DNA of 64,000 nt. Source: Bugulina stolonifera (Eukaryota > Bryozoa > Gymnolaemata > Cheilostomatida > Bugulidae). Positions 35,516 to 48,200 of this stretch are shown here, one piece after another. The DNA is taken from the NCBI GenBank assembly GCA_935421135.1, contig OW285193.1, positions 4,523,996-4,587,995 on the forward strand, in the 5' to 3' direction. Made by a program: the position numbers and the translations under genes. How positions within the stretch are numbered: position 1 is the first letter of the stretch; each line of letters opens with the position of its first letter. The notes beneath the pieces were generated by a model. The model was not told the DNA's origin, made no database searches, and worked only from the letters and a program-made list of their open reading frames with translations.

Positions 35516-38241
35516 TCAGCATTTTTGAAAGACAAATAGTTGACCATCTACACCTTTACCATCCTTGCCAAAGCACCAATCAGGGCATATTTCATCTTTC
35601 ACCATCTTCCATCTTCCTTCTTTGACCAGTTGGTCTACGGTTGGTCGCAGGTTCAATCTGTATTCTTCCACCATATCCATATATTCCCGTCTCAATGCAA
35701 TTACTAGATAGCCACCTGCAAAGACATGGTACATAATATTATAGTAACAATTACTATAACCACCTGTAAGAACACAGGACAAGCATCTGGTAGTAAGTAA
35801 TACATGTGGGTAGCCATTTATAGCGTTTTGCAACCACCTAGACAAACAGGGCATACATGTTAACAGCTACTTGCAACTACCTGTACAACTATAGTGCAGA
35901 GAGTACATATAGTCACCAATAAGTAGCAGTATTAGTAGTAACCACTTATCATCATGTACCGTGTACAGTAATAGTAATTACTAGGTAGATGCGTGTACAA
36001 CTAGTTACCTGATTTGAGTGCATTACAGAGCTCAATCAAACAGTCAGATTTCATATGACCAGCCATGAATGTTCCCGATGATATAACCGAGTCATACGCA
36101 TCTGTAACATAAAGATCAAAGTTATTCTATCTTTATATGTAAAATTAAGCTTAGGAGTTGTCCACTCTTGATCACCAATAGCAGGAGAGCTTAACTCCTA
36201 AAGAGATACATAATGTAGTTGCAATAGAGCAGAAGTAGTGTGATTGGTTTAATAGACCTGTTACTGAATGGAATATAATGGTATGCTGACGTAAATATGT
36301 AGAGCACAGGGAGCCTACTGTTGAACACTTGAAAATAGACTGAAAGATAGAATATACACAAGACATAGACCGATATGCTGGCGAACATACATACAGACAG
36401 CCAGGTATGTATTACATATACATGTATCTCAAAATACTGCAAAACTACATGTACATTAGACACTAGCCATGTATAGGTGTACAGTAGACATAAATACTGT
36501 GAATGTATGCATGACTAATGTCCAATGTACATACAGCTACTAAATAACTCGGCATTCAATAACCAATTGAGAAGACAATTCCAACAGTGATAGTAGCCTT
36601 ATGAACTGTTTAATAAATTTACCATGTTCAAGTCCACAGTCTAAGTAGAGGTATTTCCTCATTATATTCTGATATATATTCTTCTTCTCTGCAATGTCTG
36701 CCATACCATCTGCAGGCTCCAACCCATCAATGTTAGTGTATGGACCCAAGGCTAATAACTGCAATACACTTGGTACTGTACATACTATACTATGAAATAT
36801 AATCTGCCTCTTTGAAAAATGTTAGTGTATGGATCCAAGTCTAAAAATTCTCTAAATATATCTCGTATGACATGCACACTGTTCCACAGTCTATATGTAT
36901 ATATTTTTTAATTTGTATCTGGTTCATCCAAGACTAAAAATCTACCTATACAATCATGTAAATTTTATTAACATAATATTTATATAACTAACCGCTTCAG
37001 CTACTCTCCCTGTTCCACAGCCAATGTCAAGTATGTGCGAGTCCGGTTTGTCTTTAATGAGGTCATGTAAGGCCTGAGCAGCGACATTTGGTCCCCTGTC
37101 AGAATGAACCAGAAACCAGATGAATCAGAGGCTTACAGTTTAGGACCAAACTCCAGCAATCTTACTTTACTTGACATTGCACTTTATTTCATCAATATTA
37201 ACATTAATGAACTTTTCTTATTGAAAACTGCTAGAAATAAAAGTCATAATGTTCTCTATTTGCCTAATATTTTGTGTGTCCACCCTTGTTTTTGATGACT
37301 GCTGCCAGTAGCGTCAGCATGCTCTTCATCAATGCTTTACATAGTTTAGCTAGCATATGCCAGTCACCCATATCACTTAAACCTGCTCGATTAGTACACT
37401 CATTCAAGCTGGAAGATTGTATTTCGGCTAACCTGTTTTACAAAACTCGTCAAATTTTCTCAATTGGGTTGAAATGTTGGCTACTACAAATCCATTATTA
37501 TAAAGCACTGATGGACAATATGCTGCCGCGATTGGCAGCAGCATTATCAAAAACAAGGGTGGACACACAAAATATTAGTCAAATAGAGAACATTATGACT
37601 TTTATTTCTAGCAGTTTTCAATAAGAAAAGTTCATTAATGTTAATATTGTTGAAATAAAGTGCAATGTCAAGTAAAGTAGGGTTGCAGTTTTTCAGTTTT
37701 TTCGAGTGTGGTCCTAAACTAGTAATGACTGTACATGTAAATATTTATAGGAGTCAAAGCCTCAGGTACCCCTGTACACCATTGTGGTAGTACGTGTACA
37801 TATACGAGTATATACGTGTATATATGTGTATATGCATGTATATGTACGTGCATATACATGTATATATGTGTGTATGCATGTATATATACACTGTACAAGT
37901 GTACACTGTATATATGTAAATACATCTATATACATGTATATGCTCGTGTATATGCATGTACCTTGTATATGTGCGAGTGTATATGTGTATATACGTGTAT
38001 ATATATCGGTATATACGTGTAAATAATATATAATGACATAATACTCGTACACTGACCTGTATGAGTACTTTGTCATATCAGCATCATAGCTCTTTGCATT
38101 TTTACTATAAAAAGCAACTCTTTTGGTGGAGGTAAATTTCTTGTTCTTCAGCTCATCCTCAGTCAAAGGAGCGATTACATATGTACCCCAATCAGCTGCG
38201 CAATCAGCACTCTTTGGTGCAGGAGTGTATGTGATCGACAT
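35516..38241 (-). CDS. METTL27-like class I SAM-dependent methyltransferase, copy B
   Basis: Exons 38057-38241, 36993-37095, 36623-36758, 36009-36101 and 35516-35715 have the same lengths and phases as copy A and encode 238 residues. The SAM motif reads ILDIGCGTGRVAE. Strand-2 acid IDGLEPADGM, YDSVISSGTFMAGHMKSD and the terminal GGYLVIALRREYMD...W-C-F block are all present. The N-terminus is the most diverged part (MSITYTPAPKSADCAADWG). Intron 1 carries a tandem tatacatgtatatg repeat, and the gap between exons 1 and 2 contains a 596-bp Tc1-type MITE, yet splice sites are intact. A 5' leader exon is at 39892-39960. It is likely functional, with the substrate unknown. Confidence 0.9.
37136..37731. 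mobile_element. Tc1-type MITE (deletion derivative)
   Basis: TA duplicates flank a 596-bp element whose terminal inverted repeats run about 170 bp. They start at cagtttaggacc/ggtcctaaact and include ctttacttgacattgc and acacaaaatatta-type blocks. The right end has about 10 extra terminal bases. The centre retains transposase-derived sequence (caattgggttgaaatgttgg), but the frame is lost. It lies in intron 1 of methyltransferase B. Confidence 0.8.
37785..38035. repeat. tatacatgtatatgtg-type tandem repeat
   Basis: Alternating purine-pyrimidine array of about 250 bp directly beside exon 1 of methyltransferase B. Open frames in it are compositional. Confidence 0.9.
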
Positions 38242-38244
38242 CGT

Positions 38245-38836
38245 ACTCTGCTAAAGAGTATCAAAGTACAGCATTACAACTAATTCAATAAATCACAATA
38301 GTACAATAAATCACCAAAATCATAATAATTATTGTGCAGTATGTCTGTTTGTGTCTGTCTACACACCAACCAGTATTCAATTGAAACTGTTGACCATTCT
38401 CTAAGACAGATAAGTGAAGCTATTTGATAATTTGCTATCGTTGGCCGCTCGCCGCTAGTAGTTGGTATAAACTGCAGTGTGAATGTTGCATTAGACTACA
38501 TGTATATGCAATGAGAAAGAACAACAATAAGCTTTCAGTAAAGGAACATTTTGAAATAGGAAAGTCGGAAACTGTGTAGGCTACATTAAATTTAGAAAAA
38601 CACAACTCACAGATAAATAAACTTTAGGTAATTAATTCAATTAATAAAATAAAAAGTGTTAAAAATAAAAAATTAGTTGAAATCTGGTAGTTGGTGTTTG
38701 GGGGTTTCAAACTGTCCAGTGTTGAACCGTCCGATTTCGAAATGTTTTGTTTCGAACCGTAATTTTTGAACATCAGTGAACACCTAAGGATCGGCTGGCA
38801 AATTATAGCAAGGTGTAGCAGTGGCTTCTAATCTGA

Positions 38837-38893
<57 letters not shown>

Positions 38894-39885
38894 CAACCTC
38901 AACCATATGTACATGTACAATGTACATAGTATCTACACTAGCTATTAGTGTATCTACATGTACACTGTAGATACACTGATAGTTAGTCTACAGCAACCCC
39001 TTACCACGATCATTATTCAGATATAGACACCCTCCGACCTTCACAAAGGTCACATCGCAACCTTGCTTGTGTTTAATCTGATCAGCGGGTGACCTCTACT
39101 TGATAATGCTTCTCCCAGGTATGTTCTATTGAGATTTACATTCATATTCATGTGTCTGCCTCTATCATGCAGTGATTGACATATACATTATGACCTTGAC
39201 TTTAATATGCACCTTATGTACACTGCACTGCAACTGTAATCTACACTTTCAAACAGCAGCGAACCTGTAGCTATGATTAAATATGTTCAATCATGCCTCC
39301 TTTTATGCATGCATATTTAATAGCTCACTTACACAAACTAATGTGTCGTAGTAGTGTTATAATTGACAAAATTGTGTCAAAGTGTTAAATTTTTACAAGT
39401 CCATTTTAAATTAATGCGTTAAATATTTTTAAACTTCTAGACACCTTTAGACAGAGTCTGTGCATACACATGTATTTATAGCTGTAACCAGGTTTTCAAA
39501 GAAGAGCCTCCTTCCCCTCTTACTCCTTGTTATAACAAGCTTTGTTCCATCATCGTGTCAAGTCTAACAATGGAGCTGATCCTGTATTATATACATTTAG
39601 AATGCAAGGACACAAGGCCATGGTATTATGGACTTCGATAGTACTTGGAACTACATGTAGCTACGGGTATATACATGTATATAAAGCATCATGTCCATAT
39701 TAATTTTATTTAGCAAGCAGTCGGAAATCTAACTGGATTTAGTTTGGTACCCCCTGCCCCCCCTAATAAACAGGCTACAAAGTTACACCGCTATGATTTA
39801 CATGTATATATACGCTGTTATACATGTATGTATTCTATATAAATATACATGTATAATAAAGGTTATTGTTGTAGGCAGATATTGT
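38245..39885. other. Intron 1 of copy B, with tetranucleotide repeat
   Basis: Non-coding. It includes a (tgtc)n run of about 14 units at 38837-38893 and the ttcgaac-type dispersed repeat at 38690-38770. No other exon is supported. Confidence 0.6.
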
Positions 39886-39891
39886 ACTCAC

Positions 39892-39960
39892 CGGTGGCTG
39901 TCTAATTTCTCTCTACTGGTGAACAGTGCAGATTGTGAAGTGGAAATGACAACGCACTGA
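39892..39960 (-). other. 5' untranslated exon of methyltransferase copy B
   Basis: The minus strand holds catttccacttcacaatctg then cagacagccaccg-type sequence ending at a consensus gtgagt donor. It aligns with the leader of copy C (56512-56580). It has no ATG in frame with the coding exon. It should splice to the acceptor (tttagcag) just before the ATG at 38241. Confidence 0.6.
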
Positions 39961-39999
39961 ATTAACTAGGGCAGCAAATGGTGAGATAAGATTCAAGTG

Positions 40000-42240
40000 C
40001 CGGGGGGGGGGGGGGGGGAGAAGGGGGGAAGGGTCATATTGTTTGTCACAGTGATGGGTCTGTGGTTTCTGGGTGATAATATCAGCTGATTTTCTATGAC
40101 CCAGTCTGATAGTCATGCACTGCAGGCATGGACACTGCATAACTCAATATCCTACCCTAGCCAGCTGCTCAATTTATTTGGTTACATGGTTACAAAATTA
40201 TTATTAATATTTTTACAATACCACCAGTTACACAGGTTACAAGGCTACATGTTCAGATTTATTTATTATGCCAGTAGTCACACAGGTTACTGCTATTATT
40301 TTAACAGCTAATGATACACAAACTAGTACAATGCAAGTGCAGACAACTTCCAACAGCTGCTACAACCCTGCACCACATGGCGGGCAGACATGTAGAAGTA
40401 AATTCTTAGCCTGATGCCCATAAGAACAGTACATGTTGCAGCCTAGGCAGAAAATATCAACACAGCCATTCTAAAGTTAGTATCAAACAAATAGCCTGTA
40501 CTTGCCAGATATGCAAACACTCTATTGCATCATACGAATGATGCATAGTATTTGATTTAGTCCTGTGCCAATATGTACCCAACGTTGTCACATGGCATTC
40601 CAGCAATAAAATCCTAACTCTGGATAGGGTGGGTGATCAGTTGCACTATCGCTTCCTGGCTAGTGTGTAAAGCCTTAGGGCTTAGGTCCTAAACCACCTG
40701 TTGTGGGCGGGACCTTGTTTCTGATGGAGGGGTTCTCTAGAATTATGGACAAGTATGGATTAATATAAATTCACAATGTTTCAACACAAGATTCTAACTG
40801 GAAAAAACTACTAATAATGTTGTTGGATTAAGATTATGTCATGGTCCAGTTTTAAGTTTTAAAAATAAGATTTTATGTAGATGTACATGTGGATGTAGAT
40901 GTAGATGTAGATGTAGATGTAGATGTAGATGTAGATGTAGATGTAGATGTACATGTAGATGTAGATTTATGCAAGATTGAGAAGAGGATTGCTGATTTTG
41001 TGACATTACGCAGCATGAGGTGGCAAACCAATCAGCTTCCAGTTCCTAGTCGATGACCTTTCAACTATCGTTGAAACGAACTCAGAGACATTATTGTTGT
41101 AGCTTCCAAGCCCACAGCCTTTTATAGTTGTAGTAGTAGCTCAGTACATGTATGATAGAACCGATTTCCTGAGCTGGATGTACATACATACAAACAATAT
41201 TATAGTTCAATGCAATATTCATGACACATGAGCATACTATACACTGTGCTACATGAGCCTGCGTAGCCTGAGGACCCGTACTACTTGATAATACCTGGAG
41301 GGGAGGGAGCAAGAGGACTTTCACAGTGCCAGGTTTCTTTAAAGCTGCTGCACACATGTCACTAATACAACTCATAATTACTTTAAACTCATTGATTGGA
41401 GCTGTCTGTTCCTGCAAACAGGGTATGACAACTCTAATCAACTAGCCACGATTTAAAAAGTAGAAAAATAAAGCCACATTGTTTGCTTACCTATGCTATT
41501 CTTAGTTGTCATGAACTTTTTAGAACGTTAGGGCAAGAAAACAGTCTTGCATTCTAAACTACCCAACAATGTAATAAGAATATACAATATAGGCTTTTAA
41601 GGGGTTTGGCCATTTTTACAGACTATGATCTTTATGCACGGAGCTTTCCTTTGGAGCATTCAGAGACTCCTTTCAGATCCTCAAAAATACTAGTCCCTGT
41701 CTGGAGCTTGAACTAGGAGCGTTCACGGCTCCTAATCACAGCAAACTTAGAAATGAAGCTTTGCTGGTGAGCAGGAGATAGCTTATGTTCTGAGCCAACT
41801 GCAAACAAGGCACACTTAGTTTTGTTGTATCTGGCTTGGTAGCTGAGGTGCAGACATACAACATACAGGCCAGAGTAAGGGGAAGATGGAGTCAGAATCA
41901 GCTGACCAAGCAAGAGAGGGCTAAGACTAGAGAGAGTGAGCGGGTCCAACCCGACACACTATGTACACATATGAGTGTGGCTTGACCAGAAGAGTACTTC
42001 GAGATGCAAAGAATATAATAATAGCATAAGCATTGGTATTTAAAATTCTGCTTAAAATGATTCCATTAAATAAGTGAAAATATATATGTCACTACTATCA
42101 GCATACTACTATGTAATTACTAATTATAGCTTCCATGCAACATGTAGGTGATGTAGACTATTATATATTGAATGTACAGCAACAAAATGTAGTTTTATGT
42201 CTAGGACTTGTGCCAACACATAACACATACTAGCTGCATC
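40000..42240. other. Spacer between copies B and C
   Basis: Contains a poly-G tract (40002-40018), a (gtagat)n hexanucleotide array (40877-40966) and a SINE-like unit (41620-41830). No coding exon is supported. Confidence 0.5.
41620..41830 (-). repeat. SINE-like unit related to 43735-44075
   Basis: Shares gcattcagagactcctttcag, aaaatactagtccctgtctgg, a tRNA-like core and gagccaactgcaaacaaggc with the 43.7 kb element. The preceding ggggtttggccatttt phrase also recurs at 20330 and 32840. Confidence 0.5.
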
Positions 42241-42246
42241 TTATTG

Positions 42247-45200
42247 TCAGCATTTTTGAAAAACAAAGAGGTGACCATCTATCTCTGCACCATCCTTTCC
42301 AAAGCACCAATCAGGGCATACTTCATCTTTAACTATCTTCCATCTTCCTTCCTTGACCAGCTGATCTATAGTTGGTCTCATGTTCAGTCTGTATTCTTCA
42401 ACTGTATCCATATGTTCGTGTCTCATTGCAACCACTAGGTAACCACCTATAGGAACAGTACATGAAACACTACAAGGTAACTACCTCGAAGGACACGTAC
42501 ATGTAGCAACCACTAGATAACCACCTATAAAACAGTACATGTAGTAACCACTAAGTAACCACCTGTAAGAATAGTACATGAAACACTACATGTCGAAACA
42601 CGTACGTGTAGTAACTGTATACTAGGTAATAAACTGTAATAACAGTATTATGCTGTAATTACTAGACAACCACCTGTCAGAGTAGTACATGTATAGTAAC
42701 CACTAGACAACCACCTGTAAAAGCAGTAGATGTATAATAACCATTAGACAACCACCTGTGAGAGCAGTACATGTATAGTAACCACTAGACAACCACCTGT
42801 TGCAGTAATCATTGGGTAACCACCTGTGACTATATGCACAAGTAGCAACCAGTATTAGGCAGGTAATAGTAATTACTAACAGTAGTATATACATGCACAA
42901 CTAGTTACCTGATTTGAGCACGTTGCAAAGTTCAATCAAACATTCAGATTTCATATGGCCAGGTACAAATGTCCCTGATGACACAACTCCGTCATAAATA
43001 TCTGCAAAATGTACACAACAACTTATTCTTGCTAAATGGGAGTTGTTTACCCTTGATTATCATTAAGAGGAGAGCATAACTCATAAATATGCTGCAGTAG
43101 GGAATTGCACTGTAATGAGATTGGCTGAATAGACGAGTCACAGCTATTACACATGTACATAGTGTGTAATGGAGCAGATCAAACCTAATGAAAAATATTT
43201 GAGGCTAGAGTGGAGATACATGTAGAACATACCGGAAAATACAACGAGGCAAATTGGTAATATCTAATAAGAAATAAATATACAGAAAATAAAACAGGAA
43301 TCCAACTAAAGTCACAAGAAACCTCGCTAGAGCTAAACTAAGCCTCAAAACTTTGCACATGCACAGCTACTAAGCATCTCATGTTAAAGAATACTAAGGA
43401 GCAAAGTATGCTGTAAAAGCATTGACCTCTCAAAGTAAAATCTATGCCGTCTCATGAAATTGTGGTTTTACTCAGTTTACAAACATCGACAGCAGAACCT
43501 AGAGACTGTGTACAGTCTCAGCTATTTTGATCCCAAATGAATTTTAAGGAATATTTCAAACCCCAATTTCCATTAATAACACATGTATTTACAGTCAAAG
43601 TTGATATACATGCATATTCACTACTTGCGAGTACAGCAGGGATATGCAGCCACTGTCTACATGTAAAACGTGTATTTTGAGTGCATGTCTCAGAATTTAA
43701 ATCTGTATTAAATTTATAATGTATTTTTAGCAAAGAATTTATTTTTGAACAGTCAGAGACTTGTTTCAAATCCATAAAAATACCAGTCCCTGACTAGGGT
43801 TTGAACCCGGGGCCTCTACGGCACCTAGTTGCCTAGCACAGTGAACAGAACATGCTACCCACTACACCAGCTCAGCAACTTTTTTAAGGAAGTTTCACTG
43901 GTGAGCAGTAGACATGCTCTGAGCGACCTGCACACGAGGCACCCCTCTTATTAGGGCCACCTTGGGACTGGTATTTTCATAGATTTGAAACAAGTCTCTG
44001 ACTGCTCAAAAATAAATTCTTTAATAAAAGTACATCATATATATACTGTATGAAAAATGGCCGAACTCTCTATCATTGTATTCAGCTTCCTGTAGAAAGT
44101 GGATCTAGACGAGGGAGGGGGGAGGGTTATTATGTCTCTTGAACATCAATACAGCATTTTCATTACCGAATGTCACAAACCCTCTCGGTGTTATAACTGC
44201 CCATTATCAACTACTCCTTATTTGTAAGACTTTTCTACAGGCTAAATATTTTAGTTGGAAAAGTTGAGAGGCTGACACTACTGACAGCAGATACACATTA
44301 TCCATAGAAGGCTGGGTAATGTAAATGGATTCCCCAGTACTTTTCCCTAATTAACGTCGATTGTACATCATTGCCATGCATACTACATGCATACGCTGCA
44401 CGTTATATGTAGTAGATGCATGAAATGAAAATGCCAGTCTCTTCATGTTGTGAGATTGAGATAATAACCCCCCTCCCCCCGTCTAGATCCGCTTTCCACA
44501 GGAAATTGAATACAAGGTGCATCTAGACAGGCTACCAAATAACAGATTCTGTGTGTTGAAACAAACATAACCTGTCTCTAAGAGATCTCACGCAGATCGA
44601 TGTTGTCATAGTTATCATGATTACACAATGACTGTAAACATCCAACAACCAACTGAGAAGACAATTCCCACAGTAGTAGTAGCCTTATGAACTGTTTAGT
44701 AAGCTAGTTTACCATGTTCAAGTCCACAGTCTAAGTAGAGGTATTTCCTCATTATATTCTGATAGATGTTCTTCTTCTCGGCAATGTCTGCCATACCATC
44801 TGCAGGTTCCAACCCGTCTATGTTAGTGTATGGACCCAAGGCTAATAACTGTAATACACTACTATATAATAAGATCATGTATAACCTGTCTATGTTAGTG
44901 CAAGGACCCAAGGCTAACAATCTCATATTTATACATGTACAGGTACGATCTCATATTGTAATGGTTTCTGTGATTTGGTGCGGTCGTCCTTGGACGACTG
45001 TCGACCCAGAAATGAAGTGCCTATGAGTGGTAATAGGACTTCGCATTACATGAAAGATCGAGCGGTCTCAGTAGCCCAAATACTACCAAAGACGACCCAT
45101 TTGATCTCAAGTCCGACCTTCAGACTATACAATGAAAGAGAGTAGTTCGACCTAGTAGGCGGTTCGCTAAGCGAATGACCTAGTAAAAGGAAGAGAAAGT

Positions 45201-48200
45201 CTCTGTATCAAGTATAGATGTGTCTTTATTGAAAGCCAAGTGTAGACTGAGACAATGAACAGTAAAACAGTGCCCTTTATATAGTATAAGGACTTCCGGC
45301 CGACGTGACGTCGGGAAAAGACGACGTGTGGTCGTCCGGAAGTTGCGCAACAAGATGGCCGCCGGAAGCCCGACGGCCGACCCAAAATAGGTCGGGTTCT
45401 ACAAAAGTTGCTTATAATGGTCCAATTCATGTACAAAATGAATGTCAATGGATTCTGAGAGGTCAGGCCTCTGTACATGGGTATAAAAGGCATTAAAAAA
45501 CTTAGATATAATCATATAATCATATACAACAATATAGGGGTAAAGTACAAGCAGATATATACATGTATGCACACAATAATGAGTGTCAGATGTAAGATAC
45601 GCCTTGGCGTACCATCACAATATGACCAATGCTCAACCCTTTCTGTTAGGTACCAGACCCAAATTAACTTGTTTTTCACCTGTGCAAGCCATTCTACTGC
45701 ATACATGTGAGCTACATGTACATGTACACTTACATACGTGTATTCTCACAACGACATATACATACATGAGTAGTATAGTCAGTGCAGATCTACACAGACA
45801 CCCGGCCATTTCCGCGTCGTATTAGCCCTAGATCCAAAAACTCCCCGGGCGGACGACCACCCCACCCGTCCTCTCGCCCCCTCCTCTCCCCTAAACCTCA
45901 CTCTATGTGCAAAGCCCTAGAACCTACTCCCCCCATCGCGGGTGGGGTTTCAAAAACTTCATCGGCTGTTCCGCGGAACCCAGTCTAAAGAGCAAACCCC
46001 GCGCCCCGCCCTCGCCCCGTCCCACGGCTCGGGCGAGGGGGCGCGTACGCGCGCGCCCCCCGCCCCGCGAACCCCACCCGTCCTCCCTCCACCCGTCCCC
46101 GATAGTACGGTAATTTATAGATATACGAATAGGGCTACTTACATTAGGGTTGCCGCCACTGCACGAGCTTTCTCCAGGCTTAGTCCCCCACTCTTTTTCT
46201 TCCCCTTGCAAGGGGACTTGGTAGCTTTTTTTCCCTTCGTCGTCTCACCACCATCCATTTCTTCCGTAGCCGTATCGGCTCCGTGGCCATCATCATCATC
46301 ATCATCTGATATTACAATCACCTGGGGTTTCTTCTTTTTCTTAGCACAGATTTCATCACCTTTTGGGTTCTTCCTCTTCTTGGTTGTTGTGGTCTCGCCC
46401 CTATCCGAGGCCCGCTCCGGGGAGGATGGAGAGTCCGCCATGTTAGAAAGATCCTTTCGGGCAAGACTCCCCACTCCTATTATTTTCCCCTTCTTCCGTG
46501 CCTCTTTTAACGCATCCACCTCTTCTTTCCTCTTCTGACTGCACTCTTCTTCTTCAATAATTCCATCCATTTGTGAGTCCGTTAAGCCCGCAAATAACTC
46601 TTCTTGGTTTTGGACTATGTTGTCAGTATCCATTGATAATGTACTATTGTAGTAGTGTAGCTGTACAGTAGTGATGTGCTGAACTTTGAATGCTGAGACT
46701 GTGATCCCACTCTCCCTTTATACAACTGCTCATTTCTTGACTCCTCCCTTTTTTTTATCCAATCCCAATGTGACCCGATGCACCCCGATGTGAATCCGAA
46801 GCCTCCCGATGTGAATCCGAAGCCTCCCGATGCATCCCGATGTGAATCCGAAGCCTCCCGATGCATCCCGATGTGAATCCGAAGCCTCCCGATGCACCCC
46901 GATGTGAATCCGAAGCTTCCCGATGCATCCCGATGTGAATCCGAAGCTTCCCGATGCATCCCGATGTGATTCCGAAGCTTCCCGATGCATCCCGATGTGA
47001 ATCCGAAGCTTCCCGATGCATCCCGATGTGATTCCGAAGCTTCCCGATGCATCCCGATGTGAATCCGAAGCTTCCCGATGCATCCCGATGTGAATCCGAA
47101 GCTTCCCGATGCATCCCGATGTGATTCCGAAGCTTCCCGATGCATCCCGATGTGATTCCGAAGCTTCCCGATGCATCCCGATGTGATTCCGAAGCTTCCC
47201 GATGCATCCCGATGTGATTCCGAAGCTTCCCGATGCATCCCGATGTGTCCCGATGTGTCAATTCACATCGGGGTGCATCGGGATGCATTGGGAGGCTTCG
47301 GAATCACATCGGGATGCATCGGGAAGCTTCGGATTCACATCGGGATGCATCGGGAAGCTTCGGAATCACATCGGGATGCATCGGGAAGCTTCGGATTCAC
47401 ATCGGGGTGCATCGGGAGGCTTCGGATTCACATCGGGAGGCTTCGGATTCACATCGGGGTGCATCGGGAGGCTTCGGATTCACATCGGGAGGCTTCGGAT
47501 TCACATCGGGGTGGTATTGCCAAGGGTGGGGAAATGGTTAGACTCCGCCCACTGAATACTACTATTTAAGGTATGAGTTTCTCACTCTAGCAGTATGAAC
47601 AATCAGCCTCTAGTCAACAGAGTGAGAGTAAACAGAAACAGCTACCTACTAGTCAGCGCCTGATCAGAGATGTCAACAAGTACAACATAAGGTTAGTGCT
47701 AAATAGGGTAATCGGCAGCAATTGTGAAGTGTCTATTGTATATAACGCTATTGAGCCAAAAACAAAAAAAATTAACTTACACCCTACTACTATATATTTT
47801 TTATAGGGAGACTAAACAGAGACACTTACCTACTAGTCAGCACCTGATCAGAGATGTCAACAACTAAAAAAGGTTAGTGCTAAATGAGGTAGTTGGTAAC
47901 AATTGTGGATTGCTAATAGTAGTATGAGGTAAAAGAATAACTTACACCCTACTATTTTGTATTTTTATAGGGGGGGGAGAGCTCTCGTCAGGTCGAGCAC
48001 ACCTGTCAACTATGCGGTCTGGTTCTCAAAACAGCGTTTTCTCTAGACAGGCACACGAAGAGAATGCATGCGCAGGCTCACCCACACAAGTGCCCGGTTT
48101 GTGGCGGATGTTTTGATGGGAGGAGAAAGCTAGGTCATCACATGAGACGATTTCATAGCGAGGCCAAGGCGGAAAAAGATGAGGGGGATGCAGAGAAGTT

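Noticed and set aside
37754..38026. Tyr/His/Ile-rich frames over the tatacatgtatatg repeat
   Set aside because: Low-complexity sequence; the coding exon of methyltransferase B ends at 38057 with a clear donor.
46755..47516. Possible CRISPR-like array
   Set aside because: Units are contiguous without unique spacers, and the sequence is animal nuclear DNA; it is a minisatellite.
46615..47569. Long open frames of 100-207 codons with HREASESHRDASGS-type repeats
   Set aside because: They are three phases and both strands of a 31-bp minisatellite without stop codons; openness follows from the unit, not from selection.
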